Source of the DNA: Myroides injenensis M09-0166
Lineage (GTDB): Bacteria; Bacteroidota; Bacteroidia; Flavobacteriales; Flavobacteriaceae
Assembly (NCBI RefSeq): GCF_000246945.1
Contig: NZ_BAEX01000002.1
Location: forward strand, 27,623 to 91,622
DNA: 64,000 nucleotides
Reading direction: 5' to 3'
A model generated the notes under the pieces. The model had not been told where the DNA came from. It made no database searches and was given only the letters and a program-made list of their open reading frames with translations. Shown in pieces: positions 24,937-34,036 of this stretch. How positions within the stretch are numbered: the first letter of the stretch is position 1; each line of letters opens with the position of its first letter. Both the position numbers and the translations under genes were made by a program.

Positions 24937-26290
24937 AGCGAGATTACGATTTTGGTTTACCCTTTTAGTTGCAACAATTTTACTTGTATTTGCAGGTGTT
25001 CTTTATTGGTCTTCATCCACAAATAGGGAAGAAGAGTTTTATGAAGAATTAGAAAAAGAAGCAATTACAAAAGCAAAACTGTTCTTAGAAGCTAAAGTAA
25101 AACCAGAAACGCTGCACAAAATATACAAGAACAATAGCGAAATAATTAATGAAGTAGAGGTTGCTGTATATGATTATGACTTTAAATTGCTTTACCACGA
25201 TGCAGAAGAAATAGATCGTGTCAAAGAAACCAAGGAGATGATTACCCGCATTATTGATAACGGTGCGGTTCATTACAAGCAAGATGACTGGCAAGTAATA
25301 GGTATGAAATACACCTTTAACAATAAGCCATATGTTATTACTGCAACTGCTTTTGATGAATATGGTTATACCAAACTGAAGAATATGTTTTATACCATAA
25401 TATTTTTGTCAATTATTTCTCTTGTTATTATCTATTATGTGGGGGGATTTTTCGCCGATAAAATATTATTACCTATAAAACGAATGAATAAGGAGGTCAA
25501 TAATATTACTGCTACTAATCTTGATTTGCGTATTAGTACAGAACAGAATAAGGATGAGTTAGGAGCTTTAGCAGATACTTTTAATGAAATGTTGAACAGA
25601 CTAGAAAGTTCTTTTGATGCTCAAAAGCAGTTTGTTTCTAATATTTCTCATGAGCTTAGAACTCCATTAGCAGCTATTATTGCAGAACTCGAGTTAGCAT
25701 TAGCCAAAGAGCAAAATAAGGAGTATTATATACAGACTATTACTAATGCTTTAGGCGATTCAAAAAAAATAGTTCGTTTATCTAATAGTTTATTAGATTT
25801 TGCAAAAGCGAGTTATGATCCATCTGAAATTGTCTTCAAGCAAGTTAGAATAGATGAGGTGCTTCTAGATGCTTGTCACAAATTACAAAAGTCAAAGCCT
25901 AATTATAAATTTAACTTTATTATAGATGATTCGGTAAGTAGTGAGGAATATCTCAATCTACTTGCAAATCCTTATTTAATAGAAGTAGCATTTACTAACC
26001 TATTAGAAAATGCCTGTAAGTTTTCAAAAGATCAACAATGTAAAATAGTTCTGGCAGTCAATCAACAACATCTTGAAATTAAGTTTTCAGACAATGGAAT
26101 AGGTATCTCTACAGAAGATATTGAAAATATTTTTAAACCTTTTTATAGAGGCTCTAACCAAACATATAAGGAAGGTAATGGTATAGGACTAGCTTTGACA
26201 AATAAGATTGTTGTTTTACATAGAGGGAAACTACATGTAGAATCAGTAGTAGGAAAAGGAACAACCTTTACTATTGAGTTCAGGAGTTAA
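24926..26290 (+). CDS. Membrane sensor histidine kinase
   Basis: A 454-residue partner of the preceding regulator. Two membrane helices (about 8-27 and 155-175) flank a periplasmic sensor of about 125 residues, followed by a HAMP domain, the HisKA box FVSNISHELRTPL with phospho-accepting His242, and an HATPase_c domain with N box LLENACKFS, G1 DNGIGIS and G2 GNGIGLALT. The topology matches CusS/OmpR-type sensors, but the sensor domain gives no signal assignment. The two-gene unit ends at a strong hairpin. Confidence 0.93.
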   Translation: MKIKARLRFWFTLLVATILLVFAGVLYWSSSTNREEEFYEELEKEAITKAKLFLEAKVKPETLHKIYKNNSEIINEVEVAVYDYDFKLLYHDAEEIDRVKETKEMITRIIDNGAVHYKQDDWQVIGMKYTFNNKPYVITATAFDEYGYTKLKNMFYTIIFLSIISLVIIYYVGGFFADKILLPIKRMNKEVNNITATNLDLRISTEQNKDELGALADTFNEMLNRLESSFDAQKQFVSNISHELRTPLAAIIAELELALAKEQNKEYYIQTITNALGDSKKIVRLSNSLLDFAKASYDPSEIVFKQVRIDEVLLDACHKLQKSKPNYKFNFIIDDSVSSEEYLNLLANPYLIEVAFTNLLENACKFSKDQQCKIVLAVNQQHLEIKFSDNGIGISTEDIENIFKPFYRGSNQTYKEGNGIGLALTNKIVVLHRGKLHVESVVGKGTTFTIEFRS

Positions 26291-26324
26291 TTTTTAAAGG
26301 GAAAAATAACGCAATCAGGCGTTT

Positions 26325-26366
26325 ATATAAAAAGGGTAGATAATCAGTTATCTACCCTTTTTATAT
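26325..26366 (+). terminator. Intrinsic terminator after the sensor kinase
   Basis: A perfect 19-bp stem (ATATAAAAAGGGTAGATAA and complement) with loop TCAG, 35 nt after the kinase stop. Confidence 0.92.
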
Positions 26367-26468
26367 TCTTACAAGTGGAGCAATGTTATTTCGCAATTAA
26401 GGCAATGTTTGTTGATTAATATTGAACCAACTTAAATCTGTTGTAATTGATACCACGATGAAGGTACA

Positions 26469-26560
26469 ATGATAGCGCAATGATGCCGCTAAATGATGGG
26501 ATTTTAGCGGGATCATTGCGGCATCATAGCGGCATCATAGCGGTATCATAGCGGCATCAT
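26469..26560. repeat. Inverted 11-bp tandem-repeat element, type C
   Basis: Five contiguous 11-bp units at 26506-26560 (AGCGGGATCAT, TGCGGCATCAT, AGCGGCATCAT, AGCGGTATCAT, AGCGGCATCAT) face two inverted units at 26469-26490 (ATGATAGCGCA, ATGATGCCGCT) across a 15-nt spacer. The inner arms make a hairpin of about 17 bp with one or two mismatches. The block is markedly richer in G+C than its surroundings. Unit length and 2-plus-5 layout match the elements at 4713 and 59712, but the unit sequence differs. No coding potential. Function unknown. Confidence 0.85.
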
Positions 26561-26748
26561 TAGCCAAATGAGCAGTTCAATTTTACTTTTTTGCTTTTAA
26601 AGTAATTTATTTATGAATAAGCTAAGTCTATTTTTTTAATTCATATTAATAGGAATAAAATGTTATATTAGATTAAAATATATTCCTTACTTATTTGATT
26701 ACTATAATAATACTTTTGTTTTTTTAGAATATATTTGATAAATATAAA

Positions 26749-26970
26749 ATGTTTTTTAATATGAAAAAGAGTGTTGTAGTACTATTAACTTTAGTCATTC
26801 TTTATAGTTTCTATAATTTTTATTTTGTAGAAGAAGAAGTGAGTATACTTGATTATCAGTTTTATTTAAAAGATATCACTTTCTACGTTTATTTTTTAAT
26901 CTCAGTATTTTTAGATTTGATTCTTGTATATTTTCTTTTTCGTAATCAAAAAGGGAGCACAATTATTTAA
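26749..26970 (+). CDS. Small two-helix membrane protein, hypothetical
   Basis: A 73-residue ORF (69 if the ATG at 26761, MKKSVVVLLTLVILYS, is used). Two hydrophobic segments, about residues 8-24 and 45-64, flank an acidic stretch FVEEEVSILD; the C-terminus is FLFRNQKGSTII. I recognise no family. Two TAnnTTTG-like boxes (TACTTTTG at 26711, TATATTTG at 26730) lie just upstream, and a weak T-followed hairpin lies near 27040-27068. The coding call rests on the coherent membrane-protein pattern in an otherwise empty 1.2-kb region. Confidence 0.5.
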   Translation: MFFNMKKSVVVLLTLVILYSFYNFYFVEEEVSILDYQFYLKDITFYVYFLISVFLDLILVYFLFRNQKGSTII

Positions 26971-27311
26971 GTGATTTTATACAACTCGTTTTAGAGATTT
27001 TTTTTAAAATAGCGATGCTAATTCGATCATTTATTTATTAGTAATGCATTGGTTGATCATTCATTACTATTTTTATTTTTCTTCTTTCTTTGCACTTTTA
27101 TTGTAAACTTGAGAACTAATTTTTCTCGAAAGTAAGTTTCTATTTATAGACATGCTTAGTCTTTAGTTAGTTATTGTTACTTTATATATCTTTTATTATA
27201 CTCATTTCTTTTAAGTCGTTGTACATATAACTTTTGACTTTGTGGTAGTTCTTGAATAAGAAATACCAGTATTCTAATAACATTCTAATTTTTTTCTATA
27301 AGCTTTCTAAT
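26971..27311. other. AT-rich intergenic stretch with one weak hairpin
   Basis: The only structure I see is TAGTAATG paired with CATTACTA at about 27039-27069, followed by a T-rich tract. It is a possible terminator for the small gene at 26749. No RNA gene recognised. Confidence 0.35.
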
Positions 27312-27341
27312 AGCCCGTAAAGCGGGCTTACTCTACTTTTG
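27312..27341 (+). promoter_or_regulatory. mgtC promoter region with GC-rich palindrome
   Basis: TACTTTTG at 27334-27341 matches the Bacteroidota -7 consensus. Immediately upstream, AGCCCG and CGGGCT (27312-27328) form a palindrome around TAAAG, in the position of the -33 to -7 spacer, and stand out as GC-rich. It could be a repressor or activator operator. No TTG -33 box is evident, which would fit an activator-dependent promoter. Confidence 0.4.
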
Positions 27342-27357
27342 CCCCAACAAAAAATAG

Positions 27358-27450
27358 ATGATATGGACATTGAATCCTTTAAGAGAAAGTACAATTAATG
27401 ATCCTACTGAAATTGTTGGTATAACTTATGTGCAATGTAGTAGGAGGTAA
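27358..27450 (+). CDS. Candidate 30-residue leader peptide upstream of mgtC
   Basis: An ATG about 17 nt after the -7 box opens a 30-codon ORF (MIWTLNPLRESTINDPTEIV and ten more residues), ending 14 nt before mgtC. It includes NPL and NDPTE, a mix of proline and acidic codons reminiscent in kind of the MgtL/MgtP leaders of enteric magnesium operons, though there is no sequence similarity. The last codons contain GGAGG, which is unusual here because Bacteroidota rarely use Shine-Dalgarno sites. Real translation is unproven. Confidence 0.35.
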   Translation: MIWTLNPLRESTINDPTEIVGITYVQCSRR

Positions 27451-27464
27451 AAAAAGAATGAGTT

Positions 27465-28160
27465 ATGACAATTACAGTATTTATTTTAAGACTAGTGCTT
27501 GCTTTTTTTCTTGGTGCCATGATTGGTGCAGAAAGACAAGTAAGACAAAAAAGTGCAGGTTTAAGAACTAACACCTTGGTAAGCATCGGAGCAGCAGGAT
27601 TTGTTTTAATGGCTTATCAAATTGGAGGAGATGCTACTGGCAGGGTGGCATCGTATGTAGTGAGTGGTATTGGTTTTTTAGGCGCTGGTGTCATCATGAA
27701 AGATGGATTTAGTATCAGAGGTCTAAATACTGCTGCTACGATTTGGTGTTCTGCTTCTGTAGGTACGATGTGCGGTGTAGGACTATGGAAAGAGGCTATC
27801 GTAATGGCAATATTAATCGTAATGGCACATTTGGTGCTTCGTCCAATAGGAACTTTAATGAATAAATTATCCTTTGAGTCTGAGCACGATTCTGCGGAAG
27901 TACATTACGAAATAGTAGTGGGGTGTAAAGAAGCAGTAGAAAACGATATCCGCATTATGGTGTTAAAGCATTTAAAAGGACAAAAAGATTTACAAATGCG
28001 TTCATTAAAAAGCTCTGATAATGGCAATCCAGCTTTTTCATATTTAAAGTTTGAGGTGTATTGCATAGGTAGAAAAGATGAGGTATTAGAACAAATTGCA
28101 CAAAAGGTTTCTTTAGAATTTGGTGTTTCTGAAGTGTCGTGGGAATTAACAACTTATTAA
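27465..28160 (+). CDS. mgtC: MgtC/SapB family membrane protein
   Basis: A 231-residue protein with the MgtC signature near the N-terminus: LAFFLGAMIGAERQVRQKSAGLRTNTLV, then GIGFLGAGVIMKDG and GLNTAATIW, with four or five helices up to about residue 135. The C-terminal 95 residues form a soluble ACT-like domain, as in the longer MgtC homologues. MgtC-type proteins are linked to growth in low Mg2+ and to ATP-synthase modulation rather than direct transport. mgtE follows after 19 nt, so the pair forms a magnesium-homeostasis operon. Confidence 0.92.
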   Translation: MTITVFILRLVLAFFLGAMIGAERQVRQKSAGLRTNTLVSIGAAGFVLMAYQIGGDATGRVASYVVSGIGFLGAGVIMKDGFSIRGLNTAATIWCSASVGTMCGVGLWKEAIVMAILIVMAHLVLRPIGTLMNKLSFESEHDSAEVHYEIVVGCKEAVENDIRIMVLKHLKGQKDLQMRSLKSSDNGNPAFSYLKFEVYCIGRKDEVLEQIAQKVSLEFGVSEVSWELTTY

Positions 28161-28179
28161 TCGTTAACATTGAGAAGGT

Positions 28180-29574
28180 ATGAAAAGAATGATAAGAGGA
28201 AATATGCAGTTACAAAAAATTGCAAAAGACTTTCAAGGTCTAGAGCAGATGATGACAATGATTCCTATGTTAAAGAAAATGCCCATTATTGATATCAGCG
28301 AAACCTTATCACTAATGGATAATAAGGATTTGCTGATTATCTTAAATGAGTTTTCACTAGAAGAGCAAGGGGATATTTTTGCGGAGTTTGCATTAATAAA
28401 GCAACTTACTTTTTTTCAACAGATTAGTAAAAAGAGGTTTTCTAGAATTTTTGAGGAAATGCCATCGGATGCCAGAGCAGATTTATTCCAGATATTAACA
28501 CAACAGGAGCAAATAGATTTATTGCCTTTTTTGTCCAAAAAGATTAGAGAAGATGTATTGGCATTGAGTACTTATCCGTCTGATACAGCAGGAGGTATTA
28601 TGATTACTGATTTTGCTACAGTTTCTAAAGAGATGACTTGCTTTGAAGCTATACAAAAAGTAAGATTTGATGCCCCTTCTAAGAAGACTATCTATTATGT
28701 ATATGTGGTAGATGAATCTAAAACACTTTTAGGCTTTATCACCTTAAAAGATTTGATTATCGCAGAACCCGATGATCTAGTAAGTGCACTATTGCATTCT
28801 GAATTTGTATTCGGTTTTGTAGAGGAAGCAAGCGAATTAATAGCAGCTAAAATTGATAAGTATGAACTTGTTGCACTTCCTATTCTAAACAATAAAAAAC
28901 AATTAATAGGTATAGTAACACATGATGAGGCGATGGATGTGATTCAAGCTGAACATACTGAGGATATGGAGCGTTTCATGGGGATAATGAGCAGTAATGA
29001 GGATACTGATTATAATAGAGCTTCTGTATTTAGCCATTTCAAAAGGAGAGTTGTTTGGCTTGTAAGTTTAGCATTAATAGGAATATTTGCTGGATTAATT
29101 ATTCATAAATATGAAGCTGCTTTATTGCAAGTGATTATTCTAGTGCTCTATATGCCTATGGTAGCAGGGACTGGGGGAAATGCAGGTAGTCAATCTGCTA
29201 CCGTTATTATTAGAGCATTAGCATTGGGACAGGTTACGGTAAAGTCGTGGTTTAAGGTGCTGTGGAAAGAGACAAGGATATCATTGATGTTAGCTTTTTG
29301 CCTTGGGGTATTAGCATTTGTCTTAGTAATGTTTTTGAGTTGGAGCAATATTGAAATACTTCCTTTCTCTATTGAGAAAATAGGTTTTGTCGTTGCGGTC
29401 TCACTTTCATTACAAGTTATCTCATCTACAATTATAGGAGCTACATTACCTCTTATTGTTAAGCGTTTTGGAGGAGATCCTGCTGTTGTCGCTAGCCCTG
29501 CTATTGCAACTATTGTAGATATATCTGGATTGCTAATTTACTTTAGCATAGCTTCTTATTTTTTTAAGATTTAG
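28180..29574 (+). CDS. mgtE: Magnesium transporter MgtE
   Basis: A 464-residue Mg2+ channel. The MgtE N-terminal superhelical domain (about 30-140) carries the acidic EEMPSDARADLFQIL repeats, two CBS domains span about 145-265, and the membrane domain (about 290-462) has five helices and the pore signature PMVAGTGGNAGSQSATVIIRALALG, close to the family hallmark. In characterised MgtE the N and CBS domains bind Mg2+ and close the pore when Mg2+ is plentiful. It lies in an operon with mgtC. Confidence 0.95.
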   Translation: MKRMIRGNMQLQKIAKDFQGLEQMMTMIPMLKKMPIIDISETLSLMDNKDLLIILNEFSLEEQGDIFAEFALIKQLTFFQQISKKRFSRIFEEMPSDARADLFQILTQQEQIDLLPFLSKKIREDVLALSTYPSDTAGGIMITDFATVSKEMTCFEAIQKVRFDAPSKKTIYYVYVVDESKTLLGFITLKDLIIAEPDDLVSALLHSEFVFGFVEEASELIAAKIDKYELVALPILNNKKQLIGIVTHDEAMDVIQAEHTEDMERFMGIMSSNEDTDYNRASVFSHFKRRVVWLVSLALIGIFAGLIIHKYEAALLQVIILVLYMPMVAGTGGNAGSQSATVIIRALALGQVTVKSWFKVLWKETRISLMLAFCLGVLAFVLVMFLSWSNIEILPFSIEKIGFVVAVSLSLQVISSTIIGATLPLIVKRFGGDPAVVASPAIATIVDISGLLIYFSIASYFFKI

Positions 29575-29781
29575 AATAGCATAGTTATTGATGTATTAAG
29601 AATAGGATAAATAAAATTAGATGAAAAGATATAGATTTCGTTGTGATTTAAGTCCATACGGGTAAAATTGGATGCATATTTTGTTAATATTCATTAGATG
29701 TTTCATAACTTTATAAGAATTGAAGTTTTCGACATCTTTTTTGAAAAAATAAGAAATTTTATAATTTAAAAATCATACATA

Positions 29782-30897
29782 ATGGCTAGAAAAATACATA
29801 TTATCGGTATTTTAAGCTTGAGCGTCTTATTGAGTTTTTGTTCTGATAAAAAGGAACAAAGTGGTGAAGCAGCTCAATATCAAGTAGAAAATCAAGTGAT
29901 AACTCTTACCGAAAATTCTAATATTAAAAGTAGAATAAAAGTAACATCTGTAGAAGAAGAAGATTTTACATTTGACTTGGTAACTGCGGGAGTAGTAAAA
30001 GCAATTCCCAACCATTATGCTGAGATAGCATCTCCATTTTCTGGACGAATAATCAAATCTTTTATAAAGTTAGGTCAAAAGGTAAAAGTGGATACACCAT
30101 TATTTGAAGTATCATCACCAGATTATTTTGACGCTCAGAAAGATTATTTTGACTCTAAACAAGAATATAAACAAGCCTCTCTAAACTTAAAAAGACAAGC
30201 TGATTTATTAGAAAATGGTGTAGGAGTAAGACAAGAATATGAAGAGGCTGAAACTGAAAACTCAATTGCAAAAGCTGCTTTTGAGAATGCTACAGCGGCT
30301 ATTAAGATATATAATGTCAATCCAAATACTTTAGTTCTTGGTCAACCATTAATAGTACGCTCACCTATAGATGGCGAGATACTTGAAAATAATATAGTAT
30401 TAGGTCAATACATTAATGATGATGCAGAACCTGTAGTGAAGATTGCTGCCTTGAATAAAATTTGGATTGTAGGAAAAGTAAAAGAGAAAGATATTCAACA
30501 CTTGGCAAAACTTAACAAAGTACAAGTAGAATTATCTGCCTATCCAGATCAACCTATTGTAGGTACTATCTATCATATAAATGAAATTGTAGATGAAGAA
30601 ACAAGAAGTATCGATGTTTTGATTGAAGCAGATAATGATACGAGAGTATTAAAACCTGGGATGTACGTGAATGTTCGCTTCATCGACCAACCCGAAAAAG
30701 TAATATTAGTTCCTTCGCGTGCTGTATTACAAGGAGAGGATAGTTCATTTGTCTATGTTGAGGTAAGCCCTAACTCTTATCAGCAGAAGAATATTGAAGT
30801 AGGGGGAGTTTCAGGTGATAAAACGGTTGTACTTTCTGGGCTAAACAAAGGCGATAAAGTTGTATATGAAGGTGGAATCTATTTGCCTAAACTGTAA
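29782..30897 (+). CDS. RND efflux periplasmic adaptor, CzcB/CusB type
   Basis: A 371-residue membrane-fusion protein. The signal peptide ends in lipobox LLSFC, so it is probably a lipoprotein. A barrel-sandwich lipoyl segment (SPFSGRIIKSFIKLGQKVKV) is followed by a short alpha-hairpin (about 115-165), the second lipoyl half VRSPIDGEILEN, a beta-barrel domain and the membrane-proximal domain. It links the inner-membrane pump to the outer-membrane channel. It is the first gene of a four-gene run with 21, 7 and 12 nt gaps. No His- or Met-rich metal-binding N-terminus is present. Confidence 0.9.
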   Translation: MARKIHIIGILSLSVLLSFCSDKKEQSGEAAQYQVENQVITLTENSNIKSRIKVTSVEEEDFTFDLVTAGVVKAIPNHYAEIASPFSGRIIKSFIKLGQKVKVDTPLFEVSSPDYFDAQKDYFDSKQEYKQASLNLKRQADLLENGVGVRQEYEEAETENSIAKAAFENATAAIKIYNVNPNTLVLGQPLIVRSPIDGEILENNIVLGQYINDDAEPVVKIAALNKIWIVGKVKEKDIQHLAKLNKVQVELSAYPDQPIVGTIYHINEIVDEETRSIDVLIEADNDTRVLKPGMYVNVRFIDQPEKVILVPSRAVLQGEDSSFVYVEVSPNSYQQKNIEVGGVSGDKTVVLSGLNKGDKVVYEGGIYLPKL

Positions 30898-30918
30898 TAA
30901 TCAAAAAAACAAAACAAG

Positions 30919-33900
30919 ATGAAAAAAAGTATAATAGATATAGCTATTCACAAAAGATGGCTAGTTGCTGCTTTATTTGCATTGCTATGTATTTTTGGAT
31001 ATTATTCATGGAAGCAACTATCTATTGAAGCTTACCCAGATATTGCAGATACAACTTCTCAGGTAGTAACTCAAGTACCTGGTTTAGCAGCTGAAGAAAT
31101 AGAACTTCAGATTACTATTCCTATTGAGCGTGCATTAAATGGGATGCCGGGAATGCACGTAATGCGTAGTAATAGTACGTTTGGATTATCAATGATTACA
31201 ATCGTTTTTGAGGATGGTGTAGATGATTATTTTGCAAGACAGCGAATTCAAGAGCGATTAAATGGTGTCGAACTTCCATACGATGCAGTTCCAGAATTAG
31301 ATCCATTGACATCGCCTATTGGGGAGGTATATCGCTATATTATAGAGGGTGATGGATACAGTTTACGCGAATTGACAGATTTACAAAACTTTGTCATTAT
31401 TCCTAAGCTAAATCAAGTTTCTGGAGTAGCAGAGGTAACTAATTTTGGAGGAATTACTACTCAGTTTCAAATCGAGTTAGATCCTCGTAAGTTAGAACAA
31501 TACGATTTATCGCTGAGCGATATAACTGAAACTATTGAAGAAAATAACGTTAACTCTGGAGGAAGCGTATTGACTAGAGGAGATTTAGGTTATGTGGTTC
31601 GAGGAATAGGTTTAGTAAAAGATTTAGAAGACTTAGGAAAAATTGTAGTAAAGGCAGAAAATGGTATTCCAGTATTCTTAAATGATTTAGGACGTCTGAA
31701 ATATGGAAATGTAGAACGTAAGGGAGTTTTAGGATATAGTGATAGAGAACGTGATTATTCTGATAGTATTGAAGGTATTGTTCTGTTATTAAAGGGAGAG
31801 AATCCATCTGTTGTACTTGAAAAAATCCATCAATATGTCGATGAATTGAATAATGGACTTTTACCAGAAGGGGTAACTATTCATACTTTCTTAGATCGTA
31901 CCGATTTAGTAGATACTACCTTACATACTGTTTCGACTACGTTAATAGAGGGAATCAGTTTAGTAGTTATCGTATTAATTGTGTTCTTAGGAAGTTGGAG
32001 AGGTGCATTATTAGTAGCTATTACTATTCCTGTATCGTTGCTTTTTGCATTTATTATGATGCATTTTACTAATATTCCAGCGAACCTTCTTTCATTAGGA
32101 GCGATTGATTTTGGGATTATTGTAGATGGTGCAATCGTAATGATGGAGTCTATACTCAAGAAGCGAGAAGATAATCCTGAGGAAGAATTAAAAGAGAAAT
32201 CAATAGCGCAACGCGTAAAAGAAGTAGCAAAACCTGTGTTTTTTGCAACAGTAATTATTATTACTGCTTATTTACCTCTTTTTGCTTTTGAACGTGTAGA
32301 GAAAAAATTATTTACACCGATGGCATTTACTGTAGGGTATGCTTTAATAGGTGCATTATTAGTCGCATTGATATTAATACCTGGACTGGCCTATGCTGTT
32401 TATCGCAAACCAAGAAAGATTTATCACAATAAATGGTTAGAAAAACTTACTGCTTTATATCACAATCGAATTATCAAAATTATCAGTAAGCCAAAGCAAG
32501 TGTTTTTGCCTATCATTATTATTTTGGTTATTACAGTAGGATTAACTGCAAAAGTGGGTAAAGACTTTTTACCTCCATTAGACGAAGGATCAATTTGGTT
32601 ACAAGTTACTTTACCTCCTGGAATTTCATTAGAGAAGTCTAAAGAACTAAGTGATACATTACGAGCTCGCACGATGAAATATGATGAGGTAACCTATGTT
32701 ATGGTACAAGCAGGTCGTAATGATGATGGGACAGACCCTTTTACGCCATCGCATTTTGAATGTTCAGTAGGTATTAAGCCTTATAAAGAATGGCCTAGTG
32801 GGAAAACTAAAAATGATTTAATTGAAGAATTAGCAGCTGAGTACGAAACATTACCTGGATTTACAGTAGGATTTGCTCAGCCGATGATTGATGGTGTGAT
32901 GGATAAGATTTCTGGAGCACATAGTGAGCTTGTGGTAAAAGTATATGGTGAAGATTTTCACGAGACAAGACGTATTGCTAACGAGGTTTTATCAACTCTT
33001 AAGACAGTAGATGGAGCAGTGGATTTAGCCATTGATCAAGAACCACCTTTACCACAGTTACAAATACATGCTAATAGAGATAAGATTGCGCAGTATGGAT
33101 TAAATGTTTCTGATGTTGCGGAATTAATTGAAGTAGCAATAGGGGGGAAGGCAATTTCTCAGATTTTCATAGGTAATAAAGTATATGATATTAGTGCTCG
33201 CTATACGGAAGAGAGTAGAAATACTCCAGAGAAAATAGCAGGTTTAATGTTGACTTCTAGTACAGGTGCGAAAATACCACTGTCACAAGTAGCAGATGTA
33301 AAAACGAGTACAGGTGAAAGTACAATAACTCGTGAAATGAATAGACGTCATTTAACGGTTAAACTAAATGTTCGTAATAGAGATTTAGCTTCCTTGCTGA
33401 AAGAGGCACAACAAAAGATTGAAAGTAATGTGCAATATGACCATGAGAAATTCCATATCGAATGGGGTGGACAGTTTGAAAATCAGAATCGTGCTTATAG
33501 TAGATTGGCTCTTATAATACCATTGACTCTATGTTTAATGTTTGTATTGCTATATGGAGCATTCGGTCAATTCAGACAAGCAGGTTTATTAATGATTGTC
33601 GTTCCATTAGCATTATTTGGAGGAATGTTAGCACTTAATATTAGAGGAATGTCTTTAAATGTTTCTTCTGCAGTTGGATTTATTGCACTATTTGGTGTAG
33701 CTATTCAGAATGGTGTGATCATGATATCTCATATCAATGACTTGCGCAGAAAGGGATATGCACTTAAAGAAGCAGTTATGAATGGTGCTGAACAGCGCTT
33801 TAGACCTGTATTAATGACAGCGACTGTGGCTGTGTTAGGATTGTTCCCAGCTTCAATGGCGACAGGAATTGGATCAGATGTTCAACGACCTTTAGCTACA

Positions 33901-34029
33901 GTAATAGTATATGGATTACTATTTGCAACAATATTAACCTTATTTGTATTGCCAGCACTTTATTATATGGTTGAGCGCAAATGGGGAAAGGATAGTGATT
34001 TTGTTAAGAACGAATTAGAAGAAAATTAG
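30919..34029 (+). CDS. Heavy-metal efflux RND transporter, CzcA type
   Basis: A 1036-residue proton-driven pump with 12 helices and two large periplasmic loops. Helix 4 carries DFGIIVDGAIVMME with Asp397, Asp403 and Glu410, the three acidic residues typical of divalent-cation HME pumps (CzcA, CnrA). CusA lacks the first Asp, so Zn2+, Co2+, Cd2+ or Ni2+ is a better guess than Cu+. NVSSAVGFIALFGVAIQNGV and the final RPVLMTATVAVLGLFP are standard family motifs. It is flanked by its adaptor and outer-membrane partners. Confidence 0.94.
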   Translation: MKKSIIDIAIHKRWLVAALFALLCIFGYYSWKQLSIEAYPDIADTTSQVVTQVPGLAAEEIELQITIPIERALNGMPGMHVMRSNSTFGLSMITIVFEDGVDDYFARQRIQERLNGVELPYDAVPELDPLTSPIGEVYRYIIEGDGYSLRELTDLQNFVIIPKLNQVSGVAEVTNFGGITTQFQIELDPRKLEQYDLSLSDITETIEENNVNSGGSVLTRGDLGYVVRGIGLVKDLEDLGKIVVKAENGIPVFLNDLGRLKYGNVERKGVLGYSDRERDYSDSIEGIVLLLKGENPSVVLEKIHQYVDELNNGLLPEGVTIHTFLDRTDLVDTTLHTVSTTLIEGISLVVIVLIVFLGSWRGALLVAITIPVSLLFAFIMMHFTNIPANLLSLGAIDFGIIVDGAIVMMESILKKREDNPEEELKEKSIAQRVKEVAKPVFFATVIIITAYLPLFAFERVEKKLFTPMAFTVGYALIGALLVALILIPGLAYAVYRKPRKIYHNKWLEKLTALYHNRIIKIISKPKQVFLPIIIILVITVGLTAKVGKDFLPPLDEGSIWLQVTLPPGISLEKSKELSDTLRARTMKYDEVTYVMVQAGRNDDGTDPFTPSHFECSVGIKPYKEWPSGKTKNDLIEELAAEYETLPGFTVGFAQPMIDGVMDKISGAHSELVVKVYGEDFHETRRIANEVLSTLKTVDGAVDLAIDQEPPLPQLQIHANRDKIAQYGLNVSDVAELIEVAIGGKAISQIFIGNKVYDISARYTEESRNTPEKIAGLMLTSSTGAKIPLSQVADVKTSTGESTITREMNRRHLTVKLNVRNRDLASLLKEAQQKIESNVQYDHEKFHIEWGGQFENQNRAYSRLALIIPLTLCLMFVLLYGAFGQFRQAGLLMIVVPLALFGGMLALNIRGMSLNVSSAVGFIALFGVAIQNGVIMISHINDLRRKGYALKEAVMNGAEQRFRPVLMTATVAVLGLFPASMATGIGSDVQRPLATVIVYGLLFATILTLFVLPALYYMVERKWGKDSDFVKNELEEN

Positions 34030-34036
34030 CATCAAA

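Noticed and set aside
26469-26560. Integron attC site or IS terminal repeats
   Set aside because: No integrase or transposase is nearby and the tandem 11-bp period does not fit attC or IS ends.
27312-27464. M-box (ykoK) magnesium riboswitch
   Set aside because: The region is too short and I see none of the conserved M-box core; only a hairpin and a short ORF are visible.
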